A stretch of 64,000 nucleotides of DNA from Amblyomma americanum (lineage: Eukaryota; Arthropoda; Arachnida; Ixodida; Ixodidae): contig NC_135507.1 in the NCBI RefSeq assembly GCF_052857255.1, positions 73,192,330-73,256,329 on the forward strand, read 5' to 3'. Below the pieces are notes generated by a model. The model was given only the letters and a program-made list of their open reading frames with translations, had not been told where the DNA came from and ran no database searches. This document shows positions 42,148 to 54,489 of the stretch, in pieces. Each line of letters begins with the position of its first letter. The stretch's first letter is position 1. Both the position numbers and the translations under genes were made by a program.

Positions 42148-42396
42148 TGATTTGGAAGAAGCTTTTGTGCACGTATCTTATTTTGCGACAAATGCCTCTG
42201 CGATAATGCCCGCCTTTTTGATGGCATTTTATATTATCTCTTCTGGGCTGTATTTTCTGACTGCGTCTGCGTTAGTATACACCAACCACCGAAGCTCGAG
42301 TGGATATCAAATGCCCACCCTTATTTTTTACTTCGTTGCCCGGGTTGGCCAGGTTTCTCTTCGTTGAACACTTGAGATCTGGATCAAACATGCACA

Positions 42397-42705
42397 ATGT
42401 CGAGAATTTTTTTTATGATTTTCGCGGCCAGAATGTGCCTCCTCGTTCTAGCCAGGAAAAAAAATGATGTAAATAGCGCCCACAAAACACCATGGCCCTT
42501 GTCATTTTTTCAGTTGTCAGATAACGCCTTACCAGGCACAATTTTCTTGAAAACAGATGCACTAATTACGTTTCAAGGGGTCTCCGGTGTTTTGCATTTT
42601 TCCGTGCAGCTCAGAGACGGCCACTTCTGCACTGACATGAACTCATGTGTAGACGGTGGGGAGTGCTCAGTCATCCCGTATTCATTTCAAGAACTGTGCT
42701 TTTGA
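42397..42705 (+). CDS. Possible small secreted-type protein, unassigned
   Basis: 102 codons starting MSRIFFMIFAARMCLLVLAR, a hydrophobic N-terminus that could be a signal peptide, followed by a C-terminal part with four cysteines (CTDMNSCVDGGECSV and a final C). Upstream and downstream DNA is AT-rich, with no clear promoter. Tick genomes have many small secreted Cys-rich proteins, but I recognise no specific family. Chance frame is a real alternative. Confidence 0.2.
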   Translation: MSRIFFMIFAARMCLLVLARKKNDVNSAHKTPWPLSFFQLSDNALPGTIFLKTDALITFQGVSGVLHFSVQLRDGHFCTDMNSCVDGGECSVIPYSFQELCF

Positions 42706-42894
42706 ATAGCGTACTGAAAATGGACAGGTGGTGGCGGTGCTGCATCTGGTTTGCATCGCTTAGAACCTTTCCTCTTAGTTTGTACAAGTTTAGGTAGGAT
42801 ATTGTCATCACTGCTGCAAGTGTAAAAGTAATAACAGTTACGTGTGTCACAAATAGTGCGGTCTGTGGGAACGGGTGGCATTAGAATAATGCCA

Positions 42895-43230
42895 TTTTAA
42901 GCTTAATCGAATCAAAGCGACAAATCCAATGTATTCTGAACCAATGAACGATGCGATATATGTGCGCTATGTACAGGACGAGTGTGTGTCCTGCCTGTTT
43001 ATGCATGCTGCTAACAGTTCTCAGTGCCGTATCAACGCCACAAACTAGAAAGACGCAGCATGATCTGTGCGGGTGAATGGCTGGCGATGTAAACAAATGA
43101 TTTTGTCGTTTTAGGCTTCATATAATGACGATGACAAAGCCAATGTATTCCACACCGATGTAAGAAGCGAAATATATGCGTTATGCAGAGTTTCTGTGTG
43201 CTCTACCACTCTATGCACGCTGTGAAGCTT
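42895..43230 (+). repeat. Diverged tandem repeat, unit about 212 bp
   Basis: Phrases ccaatgtattc, gcgatatatgtgcg, and tatgcatgctg recur with about 70 percent similarity 212 bp later (ccaatgtattcc, gcgaaatatatgcg, tatgcacgctg). Confidence 0.5.
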
Positions 43231-44510
43231 TTTGATAGATTGAAGATTCTTGTCTACATAAATTTTCTTTTTGAGCCCGACGTCAAGAAGCTGAAATTTT
43301 CATAATTCTATAACCATCAGAGCTTCTCTATCTTACCGCCACTGAGCTTAAGTTCGAACATTATCTTCGAGTCCTTATAATCTTGGCTACGCTATATGCT
43401 GAAGATAATGCCGAAGATAAGCTATGTCTGAAACTAAACTCGTGTCTATTAGAAGGCGCTTCTCGGAGTCCGCAGAAAGCTATATATGTCCTCCTGATTC
43501 ATTATCTGGCTAAGCACAAAAGTGTGCATGCAGACTCCAGAGAACCAGAGGACTCCTGTGCATACACGCTTTCAGCGTCCTTTAAGAACTCAGGACACTG
43601 ATGCGCCATTCATTATCATGACTTCCCGGAAACTTCAGACGGAGGGAAGGAAGGCGCTCAAGGCCGCAACTGGCGCCTTACTTTACCGGACACGTTCTAA
43701 TGATACCACATATGAACCAGGGATAGGCTCAATGATAGCGTTCACTGATAGGGTACAGTGATGCTCTCCAGCATCACAGATTAATTAGAAGGGGGTACTC
43801 TCCACCGGACCCCTCGCTCACCAAGAACCAAGAAACAAAACTAGGCCAGCTAAACTAGCTTATATGTACCACAGACGACATAGGCTGACACTGCATATTC
43901 GGTGGATAGATTGCCTTCCTTTACCACTTCGTATGGGAATGCCAAAAAAATCCGGCACTAGACAGGGTAACAAATTGAACAACGTAAGAACCCCGGGATT
44001 CAAATACGGCTGGTGTGTGGGGTCAAGACGACAGCCGAACCTAGCGGATCCCTGGGCGGAGGGTCCGACCAGTCGCCGTAACTAAAATCCATAATAAGCA
44101 TTTTCAATCACTGAGTGCCTACTCACTGACCTCGAGAGATAGGAGGTCGCGTTGTCCAGCTCCTACTCAGCTGCGCAAAAACAGCTGGCGGGCTGGGCTT
44201 TGGAAGTCGCCGAGCGTCACCGAGTGCCGGCCACTTCATGAGAATAAAGTGCCAACCCAAGAATAGTCTATCATAAGGCTCAATTTTTGTTACAAGTTGA
44301 CCACGACCTCCTGACTTTCGTTTTCTCACTTCCAGAGCGTGAAATGTCGTCAGAAATGAAGCCTCAGCAGATATATAGGTCGGAGCCTTGTAATATCGGT
44401 TCTGGTACACTTGAACGCAATATCGCGATGCATATTGCATTGGCCAAGCATGACATACTAAATTAGGCAATATCATAATTAATAATAATTAACAAGGCAA
44501 CATAACCGCT
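43231..44510. other. Unassigned AT-rich spacer
   Basis: No feature supported. Short frames at 43383-43601 and 43522-43761 lack family resemblance. Confidence 0.3.
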
Positions 44511-44514
44511 GGTC

Positions 44515-44740
44515 CTTAAGTGTAAAGAAGTGGATTCCAAGAAGAGGCAAGCGTAGCAGGGGGCGGCACAAGGTTAGCTGGGCGGGTGAAATGAAAATAT
44601 TTGCGAGGATAGGGTGGCCACAGCTGGCAAAGGACACGGTTAGTTGAAGAGACAAGGAAAAAGCTTTTGCCCTGCAGTGGGCGCAGTCAGGATGATGATG
44701 ATGATGATGATGATGATGTTGATGATGATAATGCACACGA
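44515..44740 (+). mobile_element. RTE-like non-LTR 3' end with (GAT)n tail
   Basis: Translation resembles the 3' tail at 700-950: VDSKKRQA, then a tryptophan-containing KVSWAGEMKIFARI, and KAFALQWAQ, followed by (GAT)n at 44693-44731. A second family member with a longer tail. Confidence 0.65.
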
Positions 44741-47631
44741 ATCTTTGCATTAGTTGCTGTGCTATAAAAGTGACGACTGAAGGCAAAATGTCCGGCTGAA
44801 AAGCGGTAAAATGATCAGCCTACGTGTGAAAGTGAACTGCAGTACAGCCATTTCTTAAATGGGTTAAGCCGAAAGCAACCGCTTGTAAACTGAGTCCATC
44901 AATATAAATATTTGTCGCGGCTCAGTAAAAAGACACGAGCATGCAACGCAGGTGAAGTATTGGAAAAAAAAAAGAACAATCAACTAAGCGCACCGCGATG
45001 GGTGAGTGTCTCGCTTGGTTTTCTCGTTCCTTCGCCAAGTGTGCACCCATTACGTGTACCATTGCCGTATCTTCCTAGAGAATGCATTTACACGGTCTGC
45101 CTTAACGGTGCATAGCATTTCAAGCACGCAGGTGTTTGTACTGTTGATAACTGCTAGGCCATAAGCTGGCAATGCTGCAGCCTGTACTTATTACAATCTA
45201 TGTCAGTATTAAGTCGTTATGCGTCTTGTCAGTCGAGATCATGTCAGACTTTTAATGAGCTCGCACAGTGTGAAGTTTAGCGCTGCAGGTTCCGGTATTC
45301 AACGATTTACGGTTCACGTTCCTTTCAATAACGAACCGGATATCGAGGTGGCCGTTGTGGTCTTTTATGCTGAGGGGAATATTTTGCTTACAGCAGCCGA
45401 GTGGTCATGTCAATAAAGCGTACAGACTTACAAGGCTTATGGCTGCGCAAAAAAATCTTGTGTTCTGTCCACCTCTATATATGCAATGAAAGCGCGTATC
45501 TATGATGATCGTAAAGATCAGTATTCTTAATAGGTGTAAACAAAAAAGCTTAGTCACATACGTCATTGTTATCGGAGTACTAAATACATCTTGGCGAAAG
45601 AGATCATTCGTGCTGCTTCCAGATGTAGGCTTTTATAACGCCTACCCCGCAGCAAATTTTCTTGTCGCGCGCTTTTACAGACTAGCAAGCGATCTTGATA
45701 TTTAGGAGCTGCAAGATCCTAGCTAGATTTGTCACCACGTTTGCGAACAAATATTTTGCATTGTTGACACCATAAAGTTTCTTGCAGTCTGAACTGTATT
45801 ATAATTTACAATGAAAAAAATGTAAAGCTTGCTCAGGTCATGCCTTGCTCTGAAACGACTCAAGCGCACTAAAGCGGCTAAATTACCACTTGGTGAACTG
45901 TGTATATTGAAGCAGATGTACACTTGGTTTTCGCGGGGAATTTTTGCAAACTGTCTTCAATTCTTGGTAATGTTTCCCTTCCTTTCCTTCAATATTCTTG
46001 AGCTGAGTCAAGTCAAACAACCCTGATGACTTCTGGTAAGCTCTCAATGCTGTTTTTGTGTGTCTGAGTACGACCAGGCAAGACTTGTAAGCTGCTAATT
46101 TCCGGTAGATAGTCCATAGCGTGCTCTATTGTCTACAATTGCGTGCAGTGAATAGATTCTATCGCATCTCACAAAGCTTGCCACGACTGTCTTAAAATTG
46201 GCAACAGTGTTCCCTATCAGTAAAGTAATATATCTCCTGTTTTACCCTCGTTTTTAAACAAAAATTGCGATAAAGTGTAATACTAATGGGGATACAGGGG
46301 CGAATTTCCTAACTTTTCGATTAATTATTACCAACGCCTGAAGATTTTACGCTCTGTATAAAAGTTGTGAGTAAAGAGAAACAATTACAATGAATGTGCT
46401 GGCTTCATGTATGATATTACGTTTGCGGACCACACGATAAGATCGCTCAAACGGCGCATGATACGTTTCGATTTCTGCCACATATTCTTCTGCTCTTTGA
46501 TTTCAGTCAACACGAGTGCCATTCGCACATCGTCATCAGGTACGTTATGCTCTCTTGACCACACCAGCATGAAGCAATTTTGCGAACACAGGCAGCAGCA
46601 TTTTTAGCAGATCAAAAAGTAGCCCATCTTGCGTTATTGTAATAAAACTAAAATAGTCCGCTTTTCCTCGGTGTAAACAATAAAAAGGGATAGCTGTGCC
46701 GTCAGCTGCCTCCTTCTATCCCCACCCCCCTTCGCCGATCGCTTCTGACATACCATTCGTTGGGAAATCCAAGTGGTGGGCATAATAGAATTGCTTGCCA
46801 CATAACGACATAGCACAACTTCGAGAGCAAGTACCGTTGCAGGTTCATGTGTAGCTGCAGATAATTTTCAGTGGAACAGCAAGCGAACGGTCAAGTTTCG
46901 GCAGCCAAATCGCCTGCGTTTTTTCCTGAGAAACTTCCTTGCACAGCAATCATTGCGAAGATAACCGAAAGATAAAGATATGCCTGCCGTTGTGTTGCAA
47001 GGTTTCAAACATGTGCCGTGCGACGCATATAAAGGCACATCAGTCTGTTGAACTCTTATTTACCGCTAGCCAGCATGCCAAACGTTCATTGTATTGTGTC
47101 CGATGCACACTGTGGAAAGGATATCTATATAGCTCCACAGTGAAACGGACAATTTAGTGCAAGGCTACTCTTCAAGATCGACGAAAGCCTAACTGTCATT
47201 AACTCAGTGCTTACGAGAGCGACAGAAACCGTACCCTCCTGGACCGTGCCACGGTTAACGAATTACTCCTGAGGATTTATCTGCTTGTTGATTTCATCTA
47301 TTCAGGGAATAACTGCTATTCTCCATGATGCATAAATATTTCCGCTTCCAGCCGGAAACCACCCTTCGGAGGACACAAGTTTGGAAGGTAATGAGTTACG
47401 CTTGAATGTGAAATGGTTGTTGCAATTACGTGAGAGTTCCAGTACGAATTTTCCCACTGGTTGTAGTATCTGAAGGGAAAACATAATAAGTATCTTTCGC
47501 CGAGTTGCTAGTGAATTCATCTGCCCAAGCACACCCATATGGCTACAAAAGCTATACAGACATCAGAGAAATTTCGTACAGACCAATTAATTCTTATTAG
47601 GAGCTCAAACCAAAGCTTCGTAGAGCCGCCG
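44741..47631. other. Unassigned AT-rich spacer, 2.9 kb
   Basis: No gene, RNA or known repeat recognised on either strand. Frames are short (under 75 codons) and compositionally random. Candidate host intergenic or intronic DNA. Confidence 0.35.
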
Positions 47632-47860
47632 CGGTGGCTCAGAGGTTATGTCGCTCGGCTGATGACCCGAAAGACGCGGGTTCGATCCCGGTCGCGGTGG
47701 TCGAATTTCGATGGAGGCGAAATTCTAGAGGGTCGTGTACCATGCGATGTCAGTGCACGTTAAAAAACCCCAGTTGGTCGAAATTTCCGGAGCCTTTCAC
47801 TACGGCGTCCCTCATAGCCTGAGTCGCTTTGGGACGTTAAACCCCATAAACCAAACCAAA
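47632..47860 (+). mobile_element. SINE family II copy, plus
   Basis: tRNA head with A box tggctcagaggttatgtcg and B box ggttcgatcc, then gatggaggcgaaattctag, central gtgcacgttaaaaaac, and end cgctttgggacgttaaacc. Clear, mildly diverged copy. Confidence 0.85.
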
Positions 47861-50100
47861 TCTTTGTAAATAACGTCAGACCTCCGCACTCGCTCCGTGA
47901 CGTCACGTACCTTGACCTAGCACTGTGGGTGAAGTACTTGCTACACTCGTTTGTGCCGCGCATAAAAGCAGGTTCACCATGCGAGGCGTCGGCGAATTCG
48001 CGACGTTTGCTCTATAATGATCAGAGCGCCTTAATTCGCGATGCAATAATTAATACTAGCAAGGGTGCAATGGTTGGTTTTCTTTTATTTCTTTCACCAG
48101 AGAGAGGAGGCAGGCACAAGAAGAATAAACCAGAGAATACCTTTATTTCAGCACCGTTATTGATATCTGGCTTGTGGTTTAGTTGAGAGTTTGTAGTTTT
48201 CTCTCCTGAGCGGTGGCCTTCTTAGTATTCAGCAGCTCTATGTTTATCTGGCCGTAGTTTTTCGGTTAGATGCTCGTGGCAGCCCACAAGACGTTGGTGG
48301 TCACTGTGTCCTGGTGATGTGCGTTGGAGCAAACATCCAAATCTTCGCTGTCGACCGACAAGTGCTCCAACGCGCTCAGGAGCAGCTCTTTGGCGGCGCG
48401 TTGCACGGAACCTGGCAAGAGTTTCTTTCGCTGTCAATTTTTCTCGCACAATTTCAATGTGCAGAACGCCGGTGGTAACAACTGGCTGCGGAAAACTTGA
48501 CCGCTCCTCTTGTGAGTCCTTCGATTAAGCAGTTGGCATCCTTCCGAATATACCTGTGCCCTCTTGTGAGGTTTCTCAAAGAAATAAAAGAAGTCTCTTC
48601 AATGCAGTAAGAGCAGAAACCTGCTATTGCCACATAGTAGTGACGGCAATCCGGCGTGCAGGAAGAGAGTGAAAAGGGTTTCTAAACGAAACTCTTTATT
48701 ACGCTGGCTTGTGTCCAGAATGGACTGAATGACCCATCGGCGGCGTAGCAACAAGCGTGCTCGGTGGTCGTCGGACAGAATGCCCGCCGCTGTCAGCCGT
48801 GCTCAGTTTAAACCTGATGGCGAACTTTCCTGATAAAGCGTGCCAAGTTACTAACACATTCTGGAACAACGTAGAATCAAGTCTGCCTGGTTGCGATCAA
48901 TCGAGATAAGTCTGGTCGCACCTTGAATCACAAACAAAGCGATAAAGCGGCGTGTGGGCAACTTTGAAAAATGAACAAACACTGCAAAGATTCGCGGCAA
49001 TATCTACACTACATCCGACAAGCGCTCTAGCTTTGAGTTTATGTCATCGCAAGTAATATCAATTTTATACTTATCGGTCAATTTGCATGCGCTGTATACA
49101 TGTGATGCTGCTTCAACCAGAAAGTTCTCTAAGGTATGTACACGTTCATCTTGTAGGCTCAGTTTTGTATCAGATTCCGATAACATCTGCTGAACCGAAA
49201 TATAATAATTAGATCCACCAAACCGGTGATATTGTCCAAAAGTGTTCTCCAGTCAGTCTGGCTAACATTTCCAAAACAAGACCTGTTCAAACTTAAGCTC
49301 GTCCAGGCAGCACATGCTGAATTCAGTCAATGAATAGTTCTTCAGTCAGCGGCAGCCCATCCTGTGTTGCTGGCCGTTTCACTTTACAAAGCACGTACGC
49401 AGCAGAACGAACATGTGCAGTATAAAACCAAATGGCGTTACACAAACAAAGAATCGTGCTTCGCCCTGGAACATTTCAGACCACAATCACAGTGCCGAGG
49501 CGATATGGCTCACAGAACAGCTCGATCGGCTTGACAATTCTTTCCCCGACTGCTCGATGATAGATGTGGGCCCTTGGTTCTACTGGGTTTATCTTTTCAG
49601 CCAGGCCAATGGCCACGGGCACCGGCTCGGAGGACTGCTGTTGCAATGAGACGATGATTGTCAGCTTCCAGGAGAGTCTGGTTCACATATTTAGAATGTA
49701 CTTTACACGCAAGAAGGCATCTGAAAGTTTTGAATGTTTCTTTACACAGTCCGTAAGGCCGCTTAAGAACAGTCAGAGATCCTGAGATTTCAAGTTGGGG
49801 AATCTGTGCACTTGATCAGTGCCCAGTCACATGGTCACTCGTGATGACCTGGGCAGCCACCCACCGCAGGAGGCCGTACCGCTCTCCTCTCACTGATGTT
49901 TCGTTGCAGATGGTCCGCTCTTCCTCTAGCCATGCCGATTTGTTGCTGCCTCCCAGCAATGACCGTTAAAGGCGAAGATGCATCACCATGAATAATGGGC
50001 CCGTGATGCATCGGTCGTTGATCAAAAATAAATTGGACGCACCGTGACCAATAATGCCACTATCTTCGCACCACGACGCTTCGTGTAAATGGAAAGGGAC
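47861..50100. other. Mostly unassigned
   Basis: The minus frame at 48222-48449 (Arg-rich, MREKLTAKETLARFRATRRQ) has no assigned family. 48670-48870 has a look of a retroelement terminal sequence (tttattacgctggcttgtgtcc), not proven. The rest is AT-rich with nothing recognised. Confidence 0.3.
49004..49186 (-). CDS. Possible 3' exon, unassigned
   Basis: The minus frame MLSESDTKLSLQDERVHTLE continues to TCDDINSKLERLSDVV and a stop. It is preceded, at about 49190, by tttcggttcag, which could be a splice acceptor. Composition is protein-like (heptad-type pattern). No family recognised, and chance cannot be excluded. Confidence 0.2.
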   Translation of the reverse strand: MLSESDTKLSLQDERVHTLENFLVEAASHVYSACKLTDKYKIDITCDDINSKLERLSDVV

Positions 50101-50116
50101 CAGTAAAATAGAAAGT

Positions 50117-50512
50117 TGGGCTAGTTGGTAATGATCCATCTAAAAACGGTGCCCAACTTGGGTGCGACAAGTTTCATCGGACGCGGAAAAAAAAAGTTGA
50201 TAGAGAGGTAATTGCGGCCTCGAATATAATCACCGCAGGTGAGGACTTGTGTGTAAGTTCTACATCAGTGTTATTGCTGAAAAAAGAACGCATGTTCCTC
50301 GGTATCTGATGGCCGTACCGGTAGTGCTGTCATGCAGCTTTCGCTGTTACATGTGCTGATTGTGTACCGATTGTGTGACACGTGCTGAATTTTCTGGTGC
50401 ATTCTAACTCAGTGAGAAGTCTATCTTCGACCACGCATCAGTTGCTAATGCGCTCTTGTCCGTCCTGTTCTCCCTGTGTTTTTGTGTTTCTTGTGCGCCG
50501 TTTTTAGATGGA
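50117..50512. repeat. Inverted terminal motif pair, possible Penelope-like remnant
   Basis: tccatctaaaaacggtgc at 50138-50155 is mirrored by gccgtttttagatgga at 50496-50511. ttgggctagttggt near 50125 resembles the ends of Penelope-like elements. No coding sequence between. Confidence 0.35.
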
Positions 50513-50604
50513 AATGGACAGCCGCTGTTGTTAGTCACTGCAGGAAGAGGAAGACTTGGATTTCACCTCCTTACCAGTGGGAAAGTTGGCCTCTGCCACA
50601 CAGG

Positions 50605-50775
50605 GGAAAAAATTGGTTTTGAAGAAAAGAAATGACGCAGTAACTGTCTCACATTGTTGTATCTCGGCGGGCATCTGAACCACGCCGTAAGGGAAAGGAT
50701 AAACGAGCCTAGTGAAAGAAGAGAGGAAGAAAGAGGTGCTGTAGTTGAGGTCTCCGGTATAATTTCCTTCAGCGA
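50605..50775 (-). mobile_element. SINE family I 3' fragment, minus
   Basis: Has aattggttttgaagaaaaga, tgacgcagtaactgtctcac, a 10-base insertion, ggcgggcatctgaaccacgc, and ends near ctccggtataatttc. The head and centre are missing. Confidence 0.65.
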
Positions 50776-52101
50776 GGCAATTAGCCCTGGATGACCGCGC
50801 AACTTAGTAACCGCCTCCCCAACGCTGCTGCTCGGCGAACTGGTTTCCCCGCCGACAAAGGAAAAACTCTCCCGTTGATTACATAACCGCCGTGACAACG
50901 CTGAGGATGATGACGTCACGCAGAGGCCTCTTTGACCCTGCGCGTCTGCTAACTGGAAATTCTTCCCAGAGTGCCATACCCAGCAATTCCAGGCAAAAGC
51001 ATTATTCATCTGGAAACCGTTTATGAACGCAACTTTTCAATACAATGTAAGATTTCACTATGACAATTAAGATATCCGCAGATCACCCAACCGCAGTCTT
51101 GAATATTTTTTCCATTGATATTCCTGCTATCGTGAAAAGCGTTCCCTAGTGTTTTTCTACGGCAGTCTTAACTGTTCGATGCGATCACTGGAAACACTTT
51201 AAAAGAGAGATTTTCCTGCACATCAAAAGAATTCGACATTACCTTCAATATTTCCATAACACTGTCTTACAATTTTTCAAATTTCAAAATTTTTGCAATA
51301 AATGCTGTACTTGGACCTCTGTTCGTAATAATGGCCAAGAGACATGGATTCAAGGAGCAAGTGCACAGGCCTGAATTTTTCTAAGCTTTCTTTCAGACCC
51401 GGGACCACCACTAGTCCGAGGCAGTCGCTCTACAAGCTATGCTAACCATGACGGCAGCTAACGCCAGATCAGGAAGAACGTTTCTTGAACTTCAAATTTT
51501 CGGTGCTTTCAGAGAGTATCGTAACAAACAACTAAGTATCCGTTTTTTTTTTCCAGAGCACTGGTAAGCATATTATTTGGCATGATAAGGCACTAGGGCA
51601 TTGACCTCAGTTCTTTCTGCCCATACTTTGACGATAAAAGAGTTCTTGAAGCGAAAAGCTTCACTACGCTATGTAAAGCAGTCGTCGCGTAGGCCGGAGA
51701 ATGACCTTGAAGAACCTTCAGCCCAACCATGTTAGCCGTGTATGACCTTATGCGGTACAGCTATGGTGTCGAACCATTGACCCCTGACCTTGACCCATCG
51801 CCTTTAATTTACCTTCGACATTGTGGGACCTTTTTGTTTGACCTGTGAGCTTAAGAACATCCAATGGGGGTGTCGTAAGACAATGTGATACCAGGTCATA
51901 GCCACGTGGTCGTGGTGTGTGGCCGAAATATAGAACTGCTGTCGCGAGCGTGTAGCAGAGCTTCCATGGTCGAACCTCAGACGCTTAGCAAGCGTGCTTG
52001 CCTTTCGCTGCATTCCAGGGTTAGCCAAGTTAAGCCACCGCCAATTTTATTGAGCCGCCGCATGCGTTCGTAACAGACTGCGCTACGACCTCTTTCCTCA
52101 G
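50776..52101. other. Unassigned spacer
   Basis: 50776-51000 is CG-moderate, and a minus frame runs through it into the SINE, so it is not trusted. The rest is AT-rich without recognised features. Confidence 0.3.
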
Positions 52102-52214
52102 GGCTGAGCAGACCAGCCACCAGCGCACCATCTCCGGCCTCAACGTCCTCGTGGCTGCGCTGTCAGTCCTCGTCATCGTCTTCGTCCTCGTCGTGGTGAC
52201 GGTGTCGGAGACTG
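52102..52214 (+). CDS. Candidate host exon encoding a transmembrane segment
   Basis: 113 bases bounded by a good acceptor (ctctttcctcag) and donor (ACTG then gtaggg). Reading from the second base gives AEQTSHQRTISGLNVLVAAL followed by SVLVIVFVLVVVTVSETG: a short polar start, then a ~21-residue hydrophobic membrane segment. Codons are strongly G/C-ending, unlike the flanks. Upstream intron phase 2, downstream phase 1. It would fit a type II membrane protein (for example an M13-type peptidase), but the family is not identifiable from one exon. Neighbouring exons are not seen, so the gene would have long introns full of SINEs. Confidence 0.4.
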
Positions 52215-52246
52215 GTAGGGACGTTCATTCATTCCCCATTACTGCA

Positions 52247-52373
52247 TATCTTAATAAGGGAGTAATTGCCCATTGACATCCACCGGAGCGAAGCCATACG
52301 GATACAAAGGAAAGCTATACAGCTTTCTCAGAAACTACGTAAAGAAAAATTCGCCTTGGTCCGGGGTTCGAAA
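52247..52373 (-). mobile_element. SINE family III copy, minus, truncated
   Basis: Inverse of 52760-52890: ttaataagggagtaattgcc, catacggatacaaaggaaag, and cagctttctcagaaac mirror the right copy. Only part of the tRNA head (ttggtccggggttcg) is left before SINE I starts. Confidence 0.75.
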
Positions 52374-52602
52374 AAGGCTAAGGCGCCCGTGTGCTGTGCG
52401 ATGTCAGTGCACGTTAAAGACCCCCAGGTGGTCGAAATTATTCCGGAGCCCTCCACTACGACACCTCTTGCTTCCTTCCTTCTTTCGCTCCCTCCTTTGT
52501 CCCTTCGCTTACGGCGCGGTTCAGGTGTCCAACGATATATGAGACAGTTATTGGGCCTCTTCCTTTCCCCAAAAACCAATTATTATTATTATTATTATAA
52601 CC
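52374..52602 (+). mobile_element. SINE family I copy lacking the tRNA head, plus
   Basis: Starts at aaggctaaggcgcccgtg and runs to an (ATT)n tail. Body identity to the copies at 25986 and 26492 is high. It lies between two inverted family III SINEs. Confidence 0.85.
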
Positions 52603-52703
52603 CGGAGCAGGACGTGTTGGGGGATTCCCCTAGACATTTGTCCATCCCCGTTCCCACTTCGAGATATTCATCAGTTCGCTCTCGCCCTACCATAAGCTTG
52701 CCG

Positions 52704-52893
52704 TCCCGGTTAACTCAGTTGCTAGAGCGACTGTTCCCTTGAAACGGTGGTCCCGGGTTCCAATCCCGGACTAGCATGATTTTTTCTTTAACAACGAAGT
52801 TTCTGAGAAAGCTTTATAGCTTTCCTTTGTAGGCGTATGGCTGCGCTTGGGTGGATGCCAGTGAGTAATTACTCCCTTAATACAAATATACTC
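52704..52893 (+). mobile_element. SINE family III copy, plus
   Basis: tRNA-like head (ggttaactcagttgctagagc and a B box ggttccaatcccgg), then tttctttaacaacgaag, a small palindrome gaaagctttatagctttc, and gggtggatgccagtgag. It forms an inverted pair with 52247-52373. Not a true tRNA gene: the anticodon-arm and acceptor pairing are poor. Confidence 0.7.
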
Positions 52894-53619
52894 CACCTTG
52901 GGGGTTCCCCTAAACATTCGACCTCTACTTATCTTTCGCAACGAGAGATACGCGTTTGTGGACTGCCATGTCGTGCTTCGAGGCGTAATTCAAGATTGCA
53001 TGCAACAGGAAGGCAAACACTGTGGAATTTTTCGTTTCTTGTAGTTCCACGCTGTCGACACGAATAGTTTGTGGTCGGTACTGTTATGAAGGAGCCAGTA
53101 ATTTGACTCTTAAACATTCGCAGCAATTAGGCGAGGGCGATAATAAAATATAAACGAGCATATTCAAGCACATCTCGCATTCTGTAACTTGGTCGTTCAA
53201 GGATACCTCACTGTTGATATCCACCTGCTAGCGTTCACATTCACGTTGCATTCTTCATTTTGAAAATCGTCGATCGTAAAACTTAATAACGGCCGGTCAG
53301 ATAGTGCGAGACAATTGTTCGCCTCTTGTAAAATCTGCTAATCGCAAAGCGGGGCTCTCTCGAATGTGGCTTAGACCTGTAGTAAACAGGCGCTATCCTG
53401 TGGGCAGGACACCAAGCGTACTAGTTGAGTTCATCGTCTTTTGCGAAGGTACGTCTAGTGCAAAGACAGGGGCACGCTCTGCAGCCTGTGCCGCTGGCTC
53501 ATAACGGTGTGCGGCTACCAACATCTACAAACCATTCTAGATGCACTGTGCCTCTCTGCAATGCAGTTCATAGGTATGCCTACTCCCGACAAATAGGTAA
53601 CTACCATTATTCGAATTTA
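52894..53619. other. Unassigned spacer
   Basis: Nothing recognised. Short frames only. Confidence 0.3.
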
Positions 53620-54010
53620 ACGCGACAGCGTTAAAGGCACCATTCGTCGCAAAATCCGGTGCAGGCGTTGTCGGCGTCGTCGTTGTGAGAGAAAAATTAA
53701 CGGAATAGCTCCAGCAGGTGGTCCCCAGAGAGAAACCTAGGAAGCAGGTGGGCCACCTAGGTCACACCACCTTGCAGCGTCATCACAACCTGCCCATCGG
53801 ATTGGGAGCAAACTGCCCACCGTGGGAGGTGGCAGTTAATGATTGGTCGCTCAAGGTGCACCGCTGGGACCTTCCATCGCAGGAAAGTGGCGCATCGCCT
53901 AACCGCTGCACCACTGCGCCAGGAGGGTTATACGAGGACTCCCGGGGATCTATGAATGTAAAGTAGAGAAGGACCTCCTGCATATATGGTCGGTAGCGTG
54001 CCATATCTTT
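53620..54010 (-). mobile_element. tRNA-like SINE family IV copy, minus
   Basis: Begins on plus with the terminal palindrome aacgcgacagcgttaaa, passes the gattggtcgctcaagg body, and ends with head-like sequence aggcgatgcgccactt read on minus, then ccatatatgcaggaggtcct. The most complete copy besides the duplicated ones. Confidence 0.7.
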
Positions 54011-54288
54011 AAAGCGGAGCTTAAGTGTTCCTCAAATTATATTTTCTGTGGCGTTCCATCGCAAAACACATACATTAAACAGACAATTTTCTTCTTTAGC
54101 GCTTTAGGAAGATAAATCTAATCAGAATAGCTACTGACAGCTACTTTCAATGTTTAGTTTGGTTATATTGTAACATTATCCATTCCTTTCAATATTCACC
54201 GAGGAAGCTGACGATGCGGTAACCTTTCTTTGTTATTGCCGTTTTCTTGACCTTCTCTACAACGGGCTCAACGTGTGTTTAGTCTTAA
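54011..54288. other. Spacer before duplicated block B
   Basis: No feature recognised. Confidence 0.3.
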
Positions 54289-54489
54289 AGCCATCTGGTA
54301 CTTGTCGAATTTGAGAAAGTTAACAATTCATGAAAATGTTTATAGCGAAAAATAAACCGTTTGCTGCGCGGTTGAAGTATGTGTTCTAAAGCGTCAGCTG
54401 CGATTGATGGCCGTGGAGTGTATTATATGCGAAGAAACTTACACGCACAGAGGTTGTTATAATTAAGGAGAATAGTAGTCAATATACCA

